DNA from: Clostridium_AM sp900759715
Lineage (GTDB): Bacteria > Bacillota > Clostridia > Clostridiales > Clostridiaceae
Length of the DNA stretch: 64,000 nt
Direction: 5' to 3'
Assembly (NCBI GenBank): GCA_900759715.1
Contig: CAAEXF010000091.1
Coordinates: 1 to 64,000, forward strand
Shown here: positions 34,584 to 43,999 of the stretch, one piece after another
Position numbering within the stretch: the stretch's first letter is position 1
How the letters are laid out: every line of letters begins with the position of its first letter
The notes under the pieces: generated by a model
The model's input: the letters and a program-made list of their open reading frames with translations, nothing else
Told to the model about the DNA's origin: nothing
Database searches by the model: none
Position numbers and translations under genes: made by a program

Positions 34584-36890
34584 ATGCAAATGTGTTCTAT
34601 TTGTAATAAAAATATAGCGACTATATATACAGCAAAGATGGAGAATGGTAAGTCCGAAATGATAGGTGTATGTCTAGAGTGTGCTAAAAAAATGGGTATT
34701 CCAATTGTTGATCAATTGATGAAACAAAGCGGTATATCAAAGGACGACATTGAAAATCTATCAGAGCAAATGAATAGCATGCTTCAAGATATAAATATAG
34801 AAGACATGGGAAGTAACCCATTTTTAAATTTGTTTAACAATTCAACTTCGCCTACGGATATGGACAGCAAAGAAGTCACTGAAGAAAAGAAAGAAAAGTC
34901 TTCTAATAGAGATGAATCATCAAATGTTAAAACAAAAAGCAGTTTCTTTAATAGAAAGAAAAGAAAGCACCTTGATACTTACGGAACAAATTTAACAGAC
35001 AAGGCAAAAAATAATGAAGTTGATAAGGTTGTTGGAAGACACAGAGAAATAGATAGAGTTATACAGATACTAAATAGAAGAACTAAAAACAACCCTATAT
35101 TAATAGGCGAACCAGGTGTAGGAAAAACAGCAATTGCCGAAGGGTTGGCGGTTAGAATAGCAGAAAAACAGGTACCAACAAAGTTGTTTAATGCTGAGGT
35201 ATATTTACTTGATTTAACAGCAGTTGTAGCTGGAACTCAGTTTAGAGGACAATTTGAAGGACGCATGAAGTCCATCATAGAAGAGGCTAAAGATAATGGA
35301 AACATTATCTTGGTAATAGATGAAATTCATAATATAATTGGTGCTGGTGAAGCTCAGGGTGGAGCAATGAATGCTGCTAATATACTAAAACCTGCACTTG
35401 CAAAAGGAGAAATTCAAGTAATTGGGGCAACCACTTTAGAAGAGTATAGAAAGCATATAGAAAAGGATTCTGCCCTAGAGCGAAGATTTCAGCCTATACT
35501 AGTAGAAGAACCTACAGTAGAGGAAACAATAGAAATTTTAAAAGGTATTAGAGGGTATTACGAAGATTACCATAAAGTAAAAATATGTGATGAGGTAATT
35601 GAAGCAGCAGCAAATTTATCTGAAAGATATATAAATGACAGATTTTTGCCAGATAAGGCTATAGACGTAATTGATGAAGCAAGTTCAAGGGCTAATTTAA
35701 AAAATCAAGGACTTGTGGAACTGCATGCTTTAAAAGAAGAATTAAATGAAATTCAGAACAAAATGAAAGATGCTGCGGACAATAATGACTATGAGAAAGC
35801 GGCACAGTTTAAGACAGATGAATGCAGAGTGCAAGAAAAGATAAAGTCTATAGAAAAAGAATGTGCTTTTGTAAATTTAACTGTAGAGGATGTTGCATTT
35901 GTAATAGAGGCTTGGACTAAAATTCCTGTGCAAAGTATTACTGAAGAAGAAGCAGAAAAGCTATTAAACCTTGAAGAGAGACTCCATAAAAGAGTAATAG
36001 GACAGCACCCAGCGATTGTAAGTTTATCAAGATCAATAAGAAGAAATCGCTTAGGATTTAGAAAAAAGAAAAAACCATCTTCCTTTATTTTCGTCGGGCC
36101 TACTGGTGTAGGTAAAACTGAGCTTGCAAGAGCTCTATCCTGCGAACTTTTTGGAAGTGAAGAGGCTCTTATTCGCCTTGATATGTCAGAGTATATGGAG
36201 AAACATACAGCATCTAAGTTAATTGGTGCTCCTCCGGGATATGTTGGATATGACCAAGGTGGCCAGTTAACAGAGCAGGTCAGAAGAAAACCTTATTCCG
36301 TTATTCTTTTAGATGAAATTGAAAAAGCTCATCCAGATGTATTTAATATGATGCTGCAAATTCTTGAGGATGGAAGGCTAACAGATAGTCAAGGAAGGAC
36401 TGTCCATTTTGATAACTCTGTAATAATTATGACATCAAATGCAGGAACTAACTTTAAATCTAATGGAATTGGCTTCGCAAAGGAAGGCTATAATATTCTA
36501 GAAAATCAAGTAAAGGAAGCACTTAAAGAATTCTTTAGACCAGAATTCTTAAATAGAGTTGATGAAACAATAGTGTTTACACCTCTTTCAAAAGAAGAAC
36601 TTTACAAAATCATTGACTTAATGTTAAGAGAAGTTGTTGATGAAGTTAAAGAAAAGAATATTTTCTTAGATATATCTGATGAGGTAAAGGAGTATATATT
36701 AAAAGTTGGATATGATGAAAAGTATGGTGCGAGACCTCTCAGAAGAGCTATTCAAAAATATATTGAAGATGAAATTGCGGAACAATATCTTCAAAAGAAA
36801 TTTAAAGATGGCTCACATATTAAAGCTCTCTTAGAAGATGACAAAGTAGTTTTAAGGGAATATAACAATCAGTTACCTCAATTAATTTAA
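34584..36890 (+). CDS. clpE: ClpE-like AAA+ unfoldase
   Basis: A 768-residue Clp ATPase. An N-terminal zinc finger (Cys4, Cys7, Cys30, Cys33) replaces the usual ClpC N-domain. Two AAA modules follow: Walker A GEPGVGKT and GPTGVGKT, with an UVR-like helix between them (NNDYEKAAQFKTDE) and the C-terminal D2 small domain. This layout is that of ClpE, which feeds proteins to ClpP under stress. The start is ATG 34584 behind GGAGATGATAAC; the frame runs back to 34527 without a ribosome site. No CtsR box is seen upstream. Length is slightly above B. subtilis ClpE. Confidence 0.85.
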   Translation: MQMCSICNKNIATIYTAKMENGKSEMIGVCLECAKKMGIPIVDQLMKQSGISKDDIENLSEQMNSMLQDINIEDMGSNPFLNLFNNSTSPTDMDSKEVTEEKKEKSSNRDESSNVKTKSSFFNRKKRKHLDTYGTNLTDKAKNNEVDKVVGRHREIDRVIQILNRRTKNNPILIGEPGVGKTAIAEGLAVRIAEKQVPTKLFNAEVYLLDLTAVVAGTQFRGQFEGRMKSIIEEAKDNGNIILVIDEIHNIIGAGEAQGGAMNAANILKPALAKGEIQVIGATTLEEYRKHIEKDSALERRFQPILVEEPTVEETIEILKGIRGYYEDYHKVKICDEVIEAAANLSERYINDRFLPDKAIDVIDEASSRANLKNQGLVELHALKEELNEIQNKMKDAADNNDYEKAAQFKTDECRVQEKIKSIEKECAFVNLTVEDVAFVIEAWTKIPVQSITEEEAEKLLNLEERLHKRVIGQHPAIVSLSRSIRRNRLGFRKKKKPSSFIFVGPTGVGKTELARALSCELFGSEEALIRLDMSEYMEKHTASKLIGAPPGYVGYDQGGQLTEQVRRKPYSVILLDEIEKAHPDVFNMMLQILEDGRLTDSQGRTVHFDNSVIIMTSNAGTNFKSNGIGFAKEGYNILENQVKEALKEFFRPEFLNRVDETIVFTPLSKEELYKIIDLMLREVVDEVKEKNIFLDISDEVKEYILKVGYDEKYGARPLRRAIQKYIEDEIAEQYLQKKFKDGSHIKALLEDDKVVLREYNNQLPQLI

Positions 36891-36906
36891 CAGATTTAGC
36901 TATAAT

Positions 36907-36938
36907 AAAGAGCATCTAACTTAGCTTAGGTGCTCTTT
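36907..36938 (+). terminator. Terminator after clpE
   Basis: AAAGAGCATCTAA pairs with TTAGGTGCTCTTT (one G-U pair) around CTTAGC. Confidence 0.75.
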
Positions 36939-36970
36939 AACTATGATAAGATATATAGAATTTTCAACAT

Positions 36971-37016
36971 ACTGAAGCTTGGAAACATATCTGGTCGTAT
37001 AAGTTGACTTTCGACT
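36971..37016 (-). repeat. Palindromic repeat family 2, decayed copy
   Basis: Read on the minus strand, the stretch with TTTCCAAGCTTCAG and CAACTTATACGACCAGATAT aligns with the loop and left arm of the full copy at 60325-60387. The other arm is lost. Confidence 0.5.
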
Positions 37017-37049
37017 TAGAAATTTATAGTTAAATAAAGTTTAAATTTT

Positions 37050-37095
37050 ACACGCGTGTTATATTATGGAGTTCGATATAAACCTATGTTATAAT
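37050..37095 (+). promoter_or_regulatory. Upstream region of the response regulator: palindrome and extended -10
   Basis: ACACGCGTGT (37050-37059) is a perfect 10-bp palindrome. TGTTATAAT (37087-37095) is an extended -10 box about 40 bases before the start codon. The palindrome is placed where an activator or autoregulator could bind. Confidence 0.4.
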
Positions 37096-37135
37096 TTAAC
37101 TCAAATTATTGTGTTTAAAATGAAGGTGATTTTTT

Positions 37136-37828
37136 ATGTTAACAATACTTATAGTTGAGGATGATATTACCTTAAATAATGGAATTATGCTGTCACTGCG
37201 ACAGAAGGATATAGATATTCAACAGAGTTATAATATCAAACAAACTAAGAAAATACTATCAGAAAAATCAATTGATCTTATTATACTTGATGTAAATTTA
37301 CCAGATGGAAGTGGATTTGATCTATGTAAGGAAATTCGCAAAACATCTTCTATCCCTATAATATTTCTTACTGCTAATGACATGGAAATTGATGTGGTTA
37401 CAGGTCTAGAGCTAGGAGGAGATGACTATATTACAAAACCCTTTAGCCTTATGATTTTACGTGCAAGAGTAATGGCAATACTAAGACGTTCAAAGAATAT
37501 AAACAATGACAACAAATTTGAAATAGACAACATGGTATTTAATTTTGATACTATGGAGTTTACAAAAAACGGGGACAAGTTTATTCTTAGTCCAACAGAG
37601 CAAAAGCTTCTTAAAATATTTTTAGCTAATAAAGGCAGTGTTCTGTCACGTTCGCAGCTTGTTGATAAGATTTGGAATGATGGAGCTTTGTATGTTGATG
37701 AAAATGCTCTTACTGTAACTGTAAGCAGACTTAGAAATAAAATAGAGGATATTCCTAATTCTACTAAATATATAAAAACCATATATGGTATGGGATATAT
37801 GTGGTCTGGTGGTGAGGATAATGAATAA
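37136..37828 (+). CDS. OmpR-type response regulator (peptide-sensing type)
   Basis: A 230-residue regulator: receiver with ILIVEDDITLNNGI, LIILDVNLPDGSGFD (phospho-Asp about 52) and DYITKPF, and a winged-helix DNA-binding domain (LSPTEQKLLKIFLANKGSVLSRSQLVDKIW; TVTVSRLRNKIE). It overlaps the kinase gene by 8 bases, and an ABC transporter follows, so this is a BceRS-AB-like module that senses and expels antimicrobial peptides. AAGGTGATTTTTT precedes the ATG. Confidence 0.9.
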   Translation: MLTILIVEDDITLNNGIMLSLRQKDIDIQQSYNIKQTKKILSEKSIDLIILDVNLPDGSGFDLCKEIRKTSSIPIIFLTANDMEIDVVTGLELGGDDYITKPFSLMILRARVMAILRRSKNINNDNKFEIDNMVFNFDTMEFTKNGDKFILSPTEQKLLKIFLANKGSVLSRSQLVDKIWNDGALYVDENALTVTVSRLRNKIEDIPNSTKYIKTIYGMGYMWSGGEDNE

Positions 37829-38858
37829 GATTACCGAAAGCTCCTTTAATAGGATTTACCTTGTCTTTGGAGGATTATTTACATTATTAACCGTTGGAAT
37901 TATGATATTTTTATTTTCCTGTAAAACAATAGAAAATGAGTTTGTTAAATATACATCTATTTACGTTTTAGCTGTGTTATTTTTAGTAATTTTATTTATA
38001 TTTATGTTAAAAGTAAAGGTAACAATGGTTATTAAATCAGTAGATGAAATTATAGACAACGCTATAAATAAAAATGACAATATGTATATAAGTTATGAAG
38101 AGACTTCTCTCTCTGCTTTAGAAAGTAAAATTTATCGTTTTATTAAAATATCAAAATCTAATATACATGCTATAGATGAGGAAAGAAACAAGATTAAAAG
38201 CCTTGTTTCAGATATTTCCCATCAAACGAAAACAACAATAGCAAATATTTTACTTTATTCAGAATTATTACTTGATAGCTCCATATTAAGTAATGATGAG
38301 AAAGAATTGATAAAGGGAATAAAAGTTCAATCGGAAAAGCTTAAATGGCTTATAGAGTCCCTTGTTAAAATGTCACGACTTGAAGTGGGTATTGTATCTG
38401 CCAACAGGGCTTTAGTGCCAATATTTCAGACAATCAGTAATTCTGTTGCAGCTGTGTTTTCCTCTGCTGAAAAAAAATCTATAAAAATACAAGTATGCTG
38501 TAGTGAAAATATAAAAGCATATCATGATAGTAAGTGGACAAGTGAAGCTTTTACAAACCTTCTTGAAAATGCTGTTAAATATACACCTGTAAATGGGAAA
38601 ATTTATATTAATGTTTTAGAATATGAAATGTTTATTAGAGTAGATATTAAAGATACTGGTATAGGAATTGATGAAAATGAAATAAATAATATTTTTAAAA
38701 GATTTTATAGAAGTAATAGAGTATCAGGGTATGAGGGTATTGGTATAGGACTTTATCTTACAAGAAAAATTATTTCTTCACAGGGAGGATATATTAAAGT
38801 TAAATCACAAATGGACAAAGGCTCAGTATTTTCAGCATTTTTACCTAGAAACAAGTAA
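37821..38858 (+). CDS. Sensor histidine kinase (peptide-sensing type)
   Basis: A 345-residue kinase with two membrane segments near the N-terminus (about 13-34 and 45-65) separated by only a short loop, as in intramembrane-sensing kinases. It has a HisKA-like segment SDISHQTKTTIANIL and HATPase motifs NLLENAVKYT, DTGIGI and GIGIGLYLTRKI. The ATG at 37821 behind GGTGAGGATA is the likely start; it overlaps the regulator stop. The signal is probably relayed from the transporter encoded next. Confidence 0.88.
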   Translation: MNKITESSFNRIYLVFGGLFTLLTVGIMIFLFSCKTIENEFVKYTSIYVLAVLFLVILFIFMLKVKVTMVIKSVDEIIDNAINKNDNMYISYEETSLSALESKIYRFIKISKSNIHAIDEERNKIKSLVSDISHQTKTTIANILLYSELLLDSSILSNDEKELIKGIKVQSEKLKWLIESLVKMSRLEVGIVSANRALVPIFQTISNSVAAVFSSAEKKSIKIQVCCSENIKAYHDSKWTSEAFTNLLENAVKYTPVNGKIYINVLEYEMFIRVDIKDTGIGIDENEINNIFKRFYRSNRVSGYEGIGIGLYLTRKIISSQGGYIKVKSQMDKGSVFSAFLPRNK

Positions 38859-38961
38859 ATGTTTCAAAACTGTTATATTCTAGATAGGGGTTTGTTAGAT
38901 TTAAGGAATATAGTATATACATACAAAGGTATATACTAATATTTTTTTGGAGGGAATTATT

Positions 38962-39642
38962 ATGCCAATATTAAAAACTGAAGGATTAAAAAAATATTAT
39001 GGAAAGGGAGAAAATGAAGTAAGGGCCTTAGATGATGTAAATTTAACTATAAATGAAGGAGAATTTACTGCTATTGTGGGAACCTCAGGAAGTGGTAAAA
39101 GTACTCTTTTGCACATGCTTGGTGGACTTGATCGTCCAACATCAGGCATAGTAGAGATTGAAGGCAAAAATATATTTAAATTTAATGATGAAGAGCTTAC
39201 CATATTTCGCCGCAGAAAGATAGGTTTTATATTTCAAAATTATAATCTTATCCCTATACTAAATGTTTATGAAAATATTATTCTTCCAATTGAACTTGAT
39301 GGAAACAAGGTTGATAGAAGGTATGTAAATAGTGTCATATCTGTTCTTGGAATTGAAAGTAAAATTAAAAATTATCCAAATAACCTTTCAGGGGGACAGC
39401 AGCAGAGAGTAGCTATTGCAAGAGCACTAGCTACTAGACCTGCTATAATCCTTGCAGATGAACCTACCGGTAATCTTGATAGTAAAACAACCCTTGATGT
39501 ATTAGGACTTTTGAAAACCACAAGCCAGAATTTTAATCAAACTATAGTCATGATAACTCATAATGAAGAAATAGCACAAATGGCGGATCGCACTATCAGA
39601 ATTGAAGATGGAAAAATAGTCAGCAAGGTGGTGCAAGACTAA
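38962..39642 (+). CDS. ABC transporter ATPase (BceA/MacB type)
   Basis: A 226-residue ATPase: Walker A GTSGSGKST, Q-loop FIFQNYNLIP, signature LSGGQQQR, Walker B IILADEPTGNLDS and switch His in MITHNEE. It belongs to the LolD/BceA-type group partnered with FtsX-like permeases. The start is ATG 38962, preceded by TTGGAGGGAATT. Its stop overlaps the permease start (TAATGATAG). Confidence 0.92.
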   Translation: MPILKTEGLKKYYGKGENEVRALDDVNLTINEGEFTAIVGTSGSGKSTLLHMLGGLDRPTSGIVEIEGKNIFKFNDEELTIFRRRKIGFIFQNYNLIPILNVYENIILPIELDGNKVDRRYVNSVISVLGIESKIKNYPNNLSGGQQQRVAIARALATRPAIILADEPTGNLDSKTTLDVLGLLKTTSQNFNQTIVMITHNEEIAQMADRTIRIEDGKIVSKVVQD

Positions 39643-42224
39643 TGATAGAAACTAGAAACAAAAAAGTGGTTAATAGAATTGCTTTTAGAAGTATAAAAGC
39701 AAATAAAATGAGAAATATATTTGCAATATGTGCAATAGCATTGACTACTATACTATTTACCAGTCTTTTAACTATTGGAATTAGTATGAGCAAGTCTATA
39801 GAGCAGAGTACTATGAGGCAAGTGGGAGGAAGTGCACATGGAACCTTTAAGTTTGTTACCACAGAGGAATTTAATAAATTAAAAAATCATAAATCCATTA
39901 AAGAGGTTGGTTATTCTATATTGGTTAGTGGAGCAGAAAATAAAGAACTTTCAAGAAGGCCAACAGAAATACGATATGGTACCGACAAGCAAGCAAAATT
40001 TATGTTTTCCCTGCCAACTACAGGAAAAATGCCTGAGAAGGAAAATGAAATAGCTACAGATACAATAGTTCTTGATAAGCTTGGAATACCACATGAACTA
40101 GGTAAGAATATTACATTAGACTATAGTATTAATGGTAAAAAAATAACCAAAGATTTCATTCTTTCGGGATACTGGAAAGGAGATAATGCAGCTAATGCCA
40201 GTATGGCATGGGTATCAGAAAAGTTTATAAAAACAAATCTTAAAGGTATAGATCAAAAATATGTAAAAACACATATGAAAGAGGCGGGATTTACAGGACT
40301 TATTCTTGCAGATGTAATGTTCTCAAATAGTTTTAATATAGAAAAAAAGATGGTAAAGGTACTAAATGATAACGGATATACGGAAAATGATATACCTATA
40401 GGTGTAAACTGGGCCTATTCTGCATCAAATCTTTTAGCAAGCTCAGGAACAATAATAAGTTTAATAGGTGCAGTACTGCTTATCATATTCACTGGTTATC
40501 TTATAATTTACAACATATTTTATATTTCAATAGCAAAGGATACTAAATTTTACGGTGTGCTGAAAACCATAGGAACTACCCCAAAGCAAATAAAGAGTAT
40601 AGTAAAAAAACAAGCTATAATACTTTGTGCTATAGGGATACCAATAGGCTTAGCTGTAGGTTATATATTAGGTTCAATACTTTTGCCTTTTGTAATGCAA
40701 ATTCTAACAGTTCCTTACACAAAAACTTATTTTAATCCTTTAATATTTATAGGCTCAGCATTATTTTCAATCATAACTGTAGGCATAAGCACACGTAAAC
40801 CTAGAAAAGTAGCTTCAAAAATATCACCTATTGAAGCAGTGCGTTATACAGATGCTTCAATCAGTGGAAAGAAAAATAGTAAAAAATCAATTAATAGAGC
40901 TAAGCTTTACAAAATGGCTTTAGCTAATATATTTAGAAACAAAAAGAAGGCAGTTGTTGTAATAACATCTCTTTCTCTCAGTATAATACTTTTTAATAGT
41001 GTTTACACAATAGTTGCAGGTTTTGATATGGATAAATATCTTAGTGGAAAAATGTGCAGTGATTTTGCTATAGGTGATGTAAATTATTTTAATCCTCAAA
41101 GAGGATATAGTGGTCAGGATACCATTACAGAAGATATAGCAAATGAAATAGATTCTATTAAAGGTGTAGAGAATATTGGAAGAATATATTATAAAGAATG
41201 TAAACATAAATTAAGTAATAAATCTTTAGAATGGTTTAAAAATTCAATTAATTTAGAAAGCAATGATTATTATACAAAGACGGATGCTAAAAAGGCACTT
41301 GAAACTGGTGAAATAAATTTGCATATTAGTGGTTTGGATAAATTTATATGCAGTAAATTTGAGATTAAAAAAGGAAAATTTGATGAAGATAAATTTGCCA
41401 CAGGAGACTATGTTGTAATTGGGTTTCCTTGTTTTGATCCAAAATTTAAAGTAGATACAAATAAAATGGAAAAAGCAGATAGAGACCATACTTTTTCTTA
41501 TTATGATGTTGGTGAAGATATTAAAATAACCTATGATAATGGAAAGAAAAAAACTTATAAAGTTATGGCAATAGCTAGTATGCCAAGCAATATTACTTCA
41601 AGAAAATATTATGGAGATGGAACAGAAATTTATATTCCATCAAATGAATTTAAGGCTAATGTAAACAAACCTATCATAATGACGACTATATTTGATGTAG
41701 AGGATAAATATATAGATAGTGTTGAAAATTATCTTGCTGATTATACAAAAACAAAGAATCCTTCATTAGGCTATGAGTCTAAAAATTTATTTGTAAAGGA
41801 ATTTGAAAAAACTCAAATGACTTACAATACAGTGGGATATTCTCTTAGTTTTATAGTTGCCTTAATAGGAATTCTTAATTTTACTAACTCTATGATTACA
41901 AGCATAATATCACGAAGAAGAGAACATGCAATGCTTCAAAGCATAGGTATGACAGGAAAACAACTCTATAAAATGCTTATATTTGAAGGTTTGTACTATT
42001 CCTTATTTACTTTATTAATGGTCTCTACAATTGGTATGGGACTTAGTTATTTGATTGTAGATGCAATTGCAGCAAGTAAGTGGTTTTTTACTTATCACTT
42101 CACATTTATACCTGTGTTGATTTGTATACCATTTCTTGCAGCCATTTCTATAGCTATACCTATTGTGTGCTATAAAACTCAAAGTAAGATGAGCATAGTG
42201 GAAAGATTAGGAGAAGCAGAATAA
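39642..42224 (+). CDS. ABC permease, FtsX-like (peptide detoxification type)
   Basis: An 860-residue permease. One membrane segment near residue 25-45, a large external domain (about 50-260), three helices around 265-385 (GAVLLIIFTGYLIIYNIFYI), a second amphipathic start IFRNKKKAVVVITSLSLS near 430, another large external domain (about 460-710), and three C-terminal helices. This doubled FtsX layout is that of lantibiotic or bacitracin-type transporters. It overlaps the ATPase gene and belongs to the same operon as the kinase and regulator. Substrate not known. Confidence 0.88.
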   Translation: MIETRNKKVVNRIAFRSIKANKMRNIFAICAIALTTILFTSLLTIGISMSKSIEQSTMRQVGGSAHGTFKFVTTEEFNKLKNHKSIKEVGYSILVSGAENKELSRRPTEIRYGTDKQAKFMFSLPTTGKMPEKENEIATDTIVLDKLGIPHELGKNITLDYSINGKKITKDFILSGYWKGDNAANASMAWVSEKFIKTNLKGIDQKYVKTHMKEAGFTGLILADVMFSNSFNIEKKMVKVLNDNGYTENDIPIGVNWAYSASNLLASSGTIISLIGAVLLIIFTGYLIIYNIFYISIAKDTKFYGVLKTIGTTPKQIKSIVKKQAIILCAIGIPIGLAVGYILGSILLPFVMQILTVPYTKTYFNPLIFIGSALFSIITVGISTRKPRKVASKISPIEAVRYTDASISGKKNSKKSINRAKLYKMALANIFRNKKKAVVVITSLSLSIILFNSVYTIVAGFDMDKYLSGKMCSDFAIGDVNYFNPQRGYSGQDTITEDIANEIDSIKGVENIGRIYYKECKHKLSNKSLEWFKNSINLESNDYYTKTDAKKALETGEINLHISGLDKFICSKFEIKKGKFDEDKFATGDYVVIGFPCFDPKFKVDTNKMEKADRDHTFSYYDVGEDIKITYDNGKKKTYKVMAIASMPSNITSRKYYGDGTEIYIPSNEFKANVNKPIIMTTIFDVEDKYIDSVENYLADYTKTKNPSLGYESKNLFVKEFEKTQMTYNTVGYSLSFIVALIGILNFTNSMITSIISRRREHAMLQSIGMTGKQLYKMLIFEGLYYSLFTLLMVSTIGMGLSYLIVDAIAASKWFFTYHFTFIPVLICIPFLAAISIAIPIVCYKTQSKMSIVERLGEAE

Positions 42225-42345
42225 TTTTGTTTAAATAATACCTTCGATGATAAATTTACTATGTAAACTATAGAATAAATATATAAAATTAGGTAAAATA
42301 AATAGTGTAAGAAATCCTTAGAGTTTAATACAAGGAAACTTTCTG

Positions 42346-42372
42346 CCCCGGATAAATACCGGGGATTTTATT
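42346..42372 (+). terminator. Terminator after the permease gene
   Basis: CCCCGG (42346-42351) pairs with CCGGGG (42359-42364) around GATAAATA's centre, followed by ATTTTATTTTA. Confidence 0.6.
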
Positions 42373-42393
42373 TTATGGTTAGGAGGTGTTTTT

Positions 42394-42867
42394 ATGAGTA
42401 AGTATAAGATAGGTGTAATTTCTGATACACACGGATTATTAAGACATGAGGCTTTAGAAATGCTCAAAGGAGTTGAGATGATTATACACGCTGGAGATGT
42501 AGGTGATCCTGAAATACTCCAAAAGCTAAAGGAAATAGCACCGGTAGTGGCTGTCAGAGGCAATTGTGATAAAGGAGAATGGGCATATAAGCTTAACAAA
42601 ACAGAAGTAATAAGGCTTGGAGAAACACTTATATATGTACTTCACAATGTTAATGATGTTGATATAGATTTAGAAGCAGCAGGTTTTAATGTTGTGATAA
42701 GCGGACATTCGCACAAACCATTAAATATAAAACATAATAACATACTATTTTTAAATCCAGGAAGTGCCGGACCTAGAAGGTTTAACCTGCCTATAAGTAT
42801 GGGCATACTAAATATTGATAAAGAGAAAGTAAATGCAAATTTAATAGAACTAGCTTCAAATATATAA
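42394..42867 (+). CDS. YfcE-type metallophosphoesterase
   Basis: A 157-residue phosphodiesterase with all metal-binding motifs: GVISDTHG, IHAGDVGD, VRGNCDKG and SGHSHKP, then LNPGSAGPRRF. This size and motif set is the YfcE/MJ0936 group, which cleaves phosphodiesters in vitro; the natural substrate is unknown. TTAGGAGGTG precedes the start. A short ACTAGTTT/AAACTAGT hairpin follows its stop. Confidence 0.88.
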   Translation: MSKYKIGVISDTHGLLRHEALEMLKGVEMIIHAGDVGDPEILQKLKEIAPVVAVRGNCDKGEWAYKLNKTEVIRLGETLIYVLHNVNDVDIDLEAAGFNVVISGHSHKPLNIKHNNILFLNPGSAGPRRFNLPISMGILNIDKEKVNANLIELASNI

Positions 42868-42931
42868 GGTATTACTAGTTTATCACTACACAAACTAGTA
42901 TGGAATTATTACGAGGAGAAGGGTGTTACTG

Positions 42932-43891
42932 ATGAAAATTCGTTTAGGATACGTATCAATAGCTTTAAATCTTCCTAAGGTTACAGCCTCAAGTACAGTA
43001 ACCTACACAAACTATGAAAAGCAAAGTAGTGATGAAAAAAAGTTAAATAAGCTAAAGCAGGTAACCTTATCAAATTTGAATGATTTATATACCATACTTC
43101 AATACAATGTTGAAAAAGACATACATTTTTACAGAATAACTTCACAACTTGTACCTTTAGCTACTCATCCTGAAGTTGATAACTGGAATTATAGAAAAAT
43201 TTTTAGTAGAGATTTTGAGCGAATTGGTAAGTTTATAAAAGTACATAATATGAGAGTAGATACACATCCAGATCAATTTAATGTACTCAACAGTATAAAA
43301 GATGAAGTTGTAGAAGTAACTAAAAGAAACCTTTGGTTTCATGTAAATCTCTTTGAGGATTTAAATTATTCTGAAGGAAAAATGGTATTACATATAGGAA
43401 GTGGCCAAGGTGGCAAAGAACAGTCTATAAAAAGATTTATTAATAATTTTAACAATTATTCAAAAGAAATAAGCAGCAGATTAATATTAGAAAATGATGA
43501 TAAAACTTTTACCACTAAAGAAGTATTAAAGATATGTAAGGAACTAGAAGTTCCTATGGTTTTAGATGTTCATCATCATAAGTGTAATAATGATGGCGAG
43601 TCGATAGGAGATTTGCTTAAAGACATATTCAGCACTTGGAATAAAGAAATACTTCCTCCTAAAATCCACTTTTCAAGTCCAAGAGAAGGTGAGTTTGACA
43701 GGAAACATTCAGATTATATAAACGCACAGGATTTTATTGAGTTTGTGGAACTAAGCAAGTGTTTTGAAAAGGATTTTGATATTATGTTAGAGGCAAAACA
43801 GAAGGATTTGGCATTATTAAAATTAATAGAGGATATTAAGAGTATCAGAAGTAATTGGAAGTGGATAGATGCAACTACAATAGAAATTTAG
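42932..43891 (+). CDS. uvsE: UV damage endonuclease UvsE
   Basis: A 319-residue UVDE-type endonuclease (TIM-barrel). Motifs: RLGYVSIALNLP, HPDQFNVLNS, KMVLHIGSGQGGK, RLILENDDKTFT, VLDVHHHKCNN and HSDYINAQDFIEF. It nicks DNA 5' of UV photoproducts and other lesions. The ATG at 42932, behind GAGGAGAAGGG, is preferred over an in-frame GTG at 42923. No LexA box is seen. It may be co-transcribed with the phosphoesterase. Confidence 0.92.
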   Translation: MKIRLGYVSIALNLPKVTASSTVTYTNYEKQSSDEKKLNKLKQVTLSNLNDLYTILQYNVEKDIHFYRITSQLVPLATHPEVDNWNYRKIFSRDFERIGKFIKVHNMRVDTHPDQFNVLNSIKDEVVEVTKRNLWFHVNLFEDLNYSEGKMVLHIGSGQGGKEQSIKRFINNFNNYSKEISSRLILENDDKTFTTKEVLKICKELEVPMVLDVHHHKCNNDGESIGDLLKDIFSTWNKEILPPKIHFSSPREGEFDRKHSDYINAQDFIEFVELSKCFEKDFDIMLEAKQKDLALLKLIEDIKSIRSNWKWIDATTIEI

Positions 43892-43999
43892 CTAAAAAAA
43901 CAATTAATTTGTAAATTATCAATAGAAAGAAATGTTATTTTGTGATATATTTATTTTTAGTGCAATGAAAAATTTAATATAGACGAGAAGGGAGAAAAA

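Noticed and set aside
43892..43999. T-box riboswitch upstream of glnS
   Set aside because: The gap is only about 108 bp, with no T-box sequence or antiterminator pairing.
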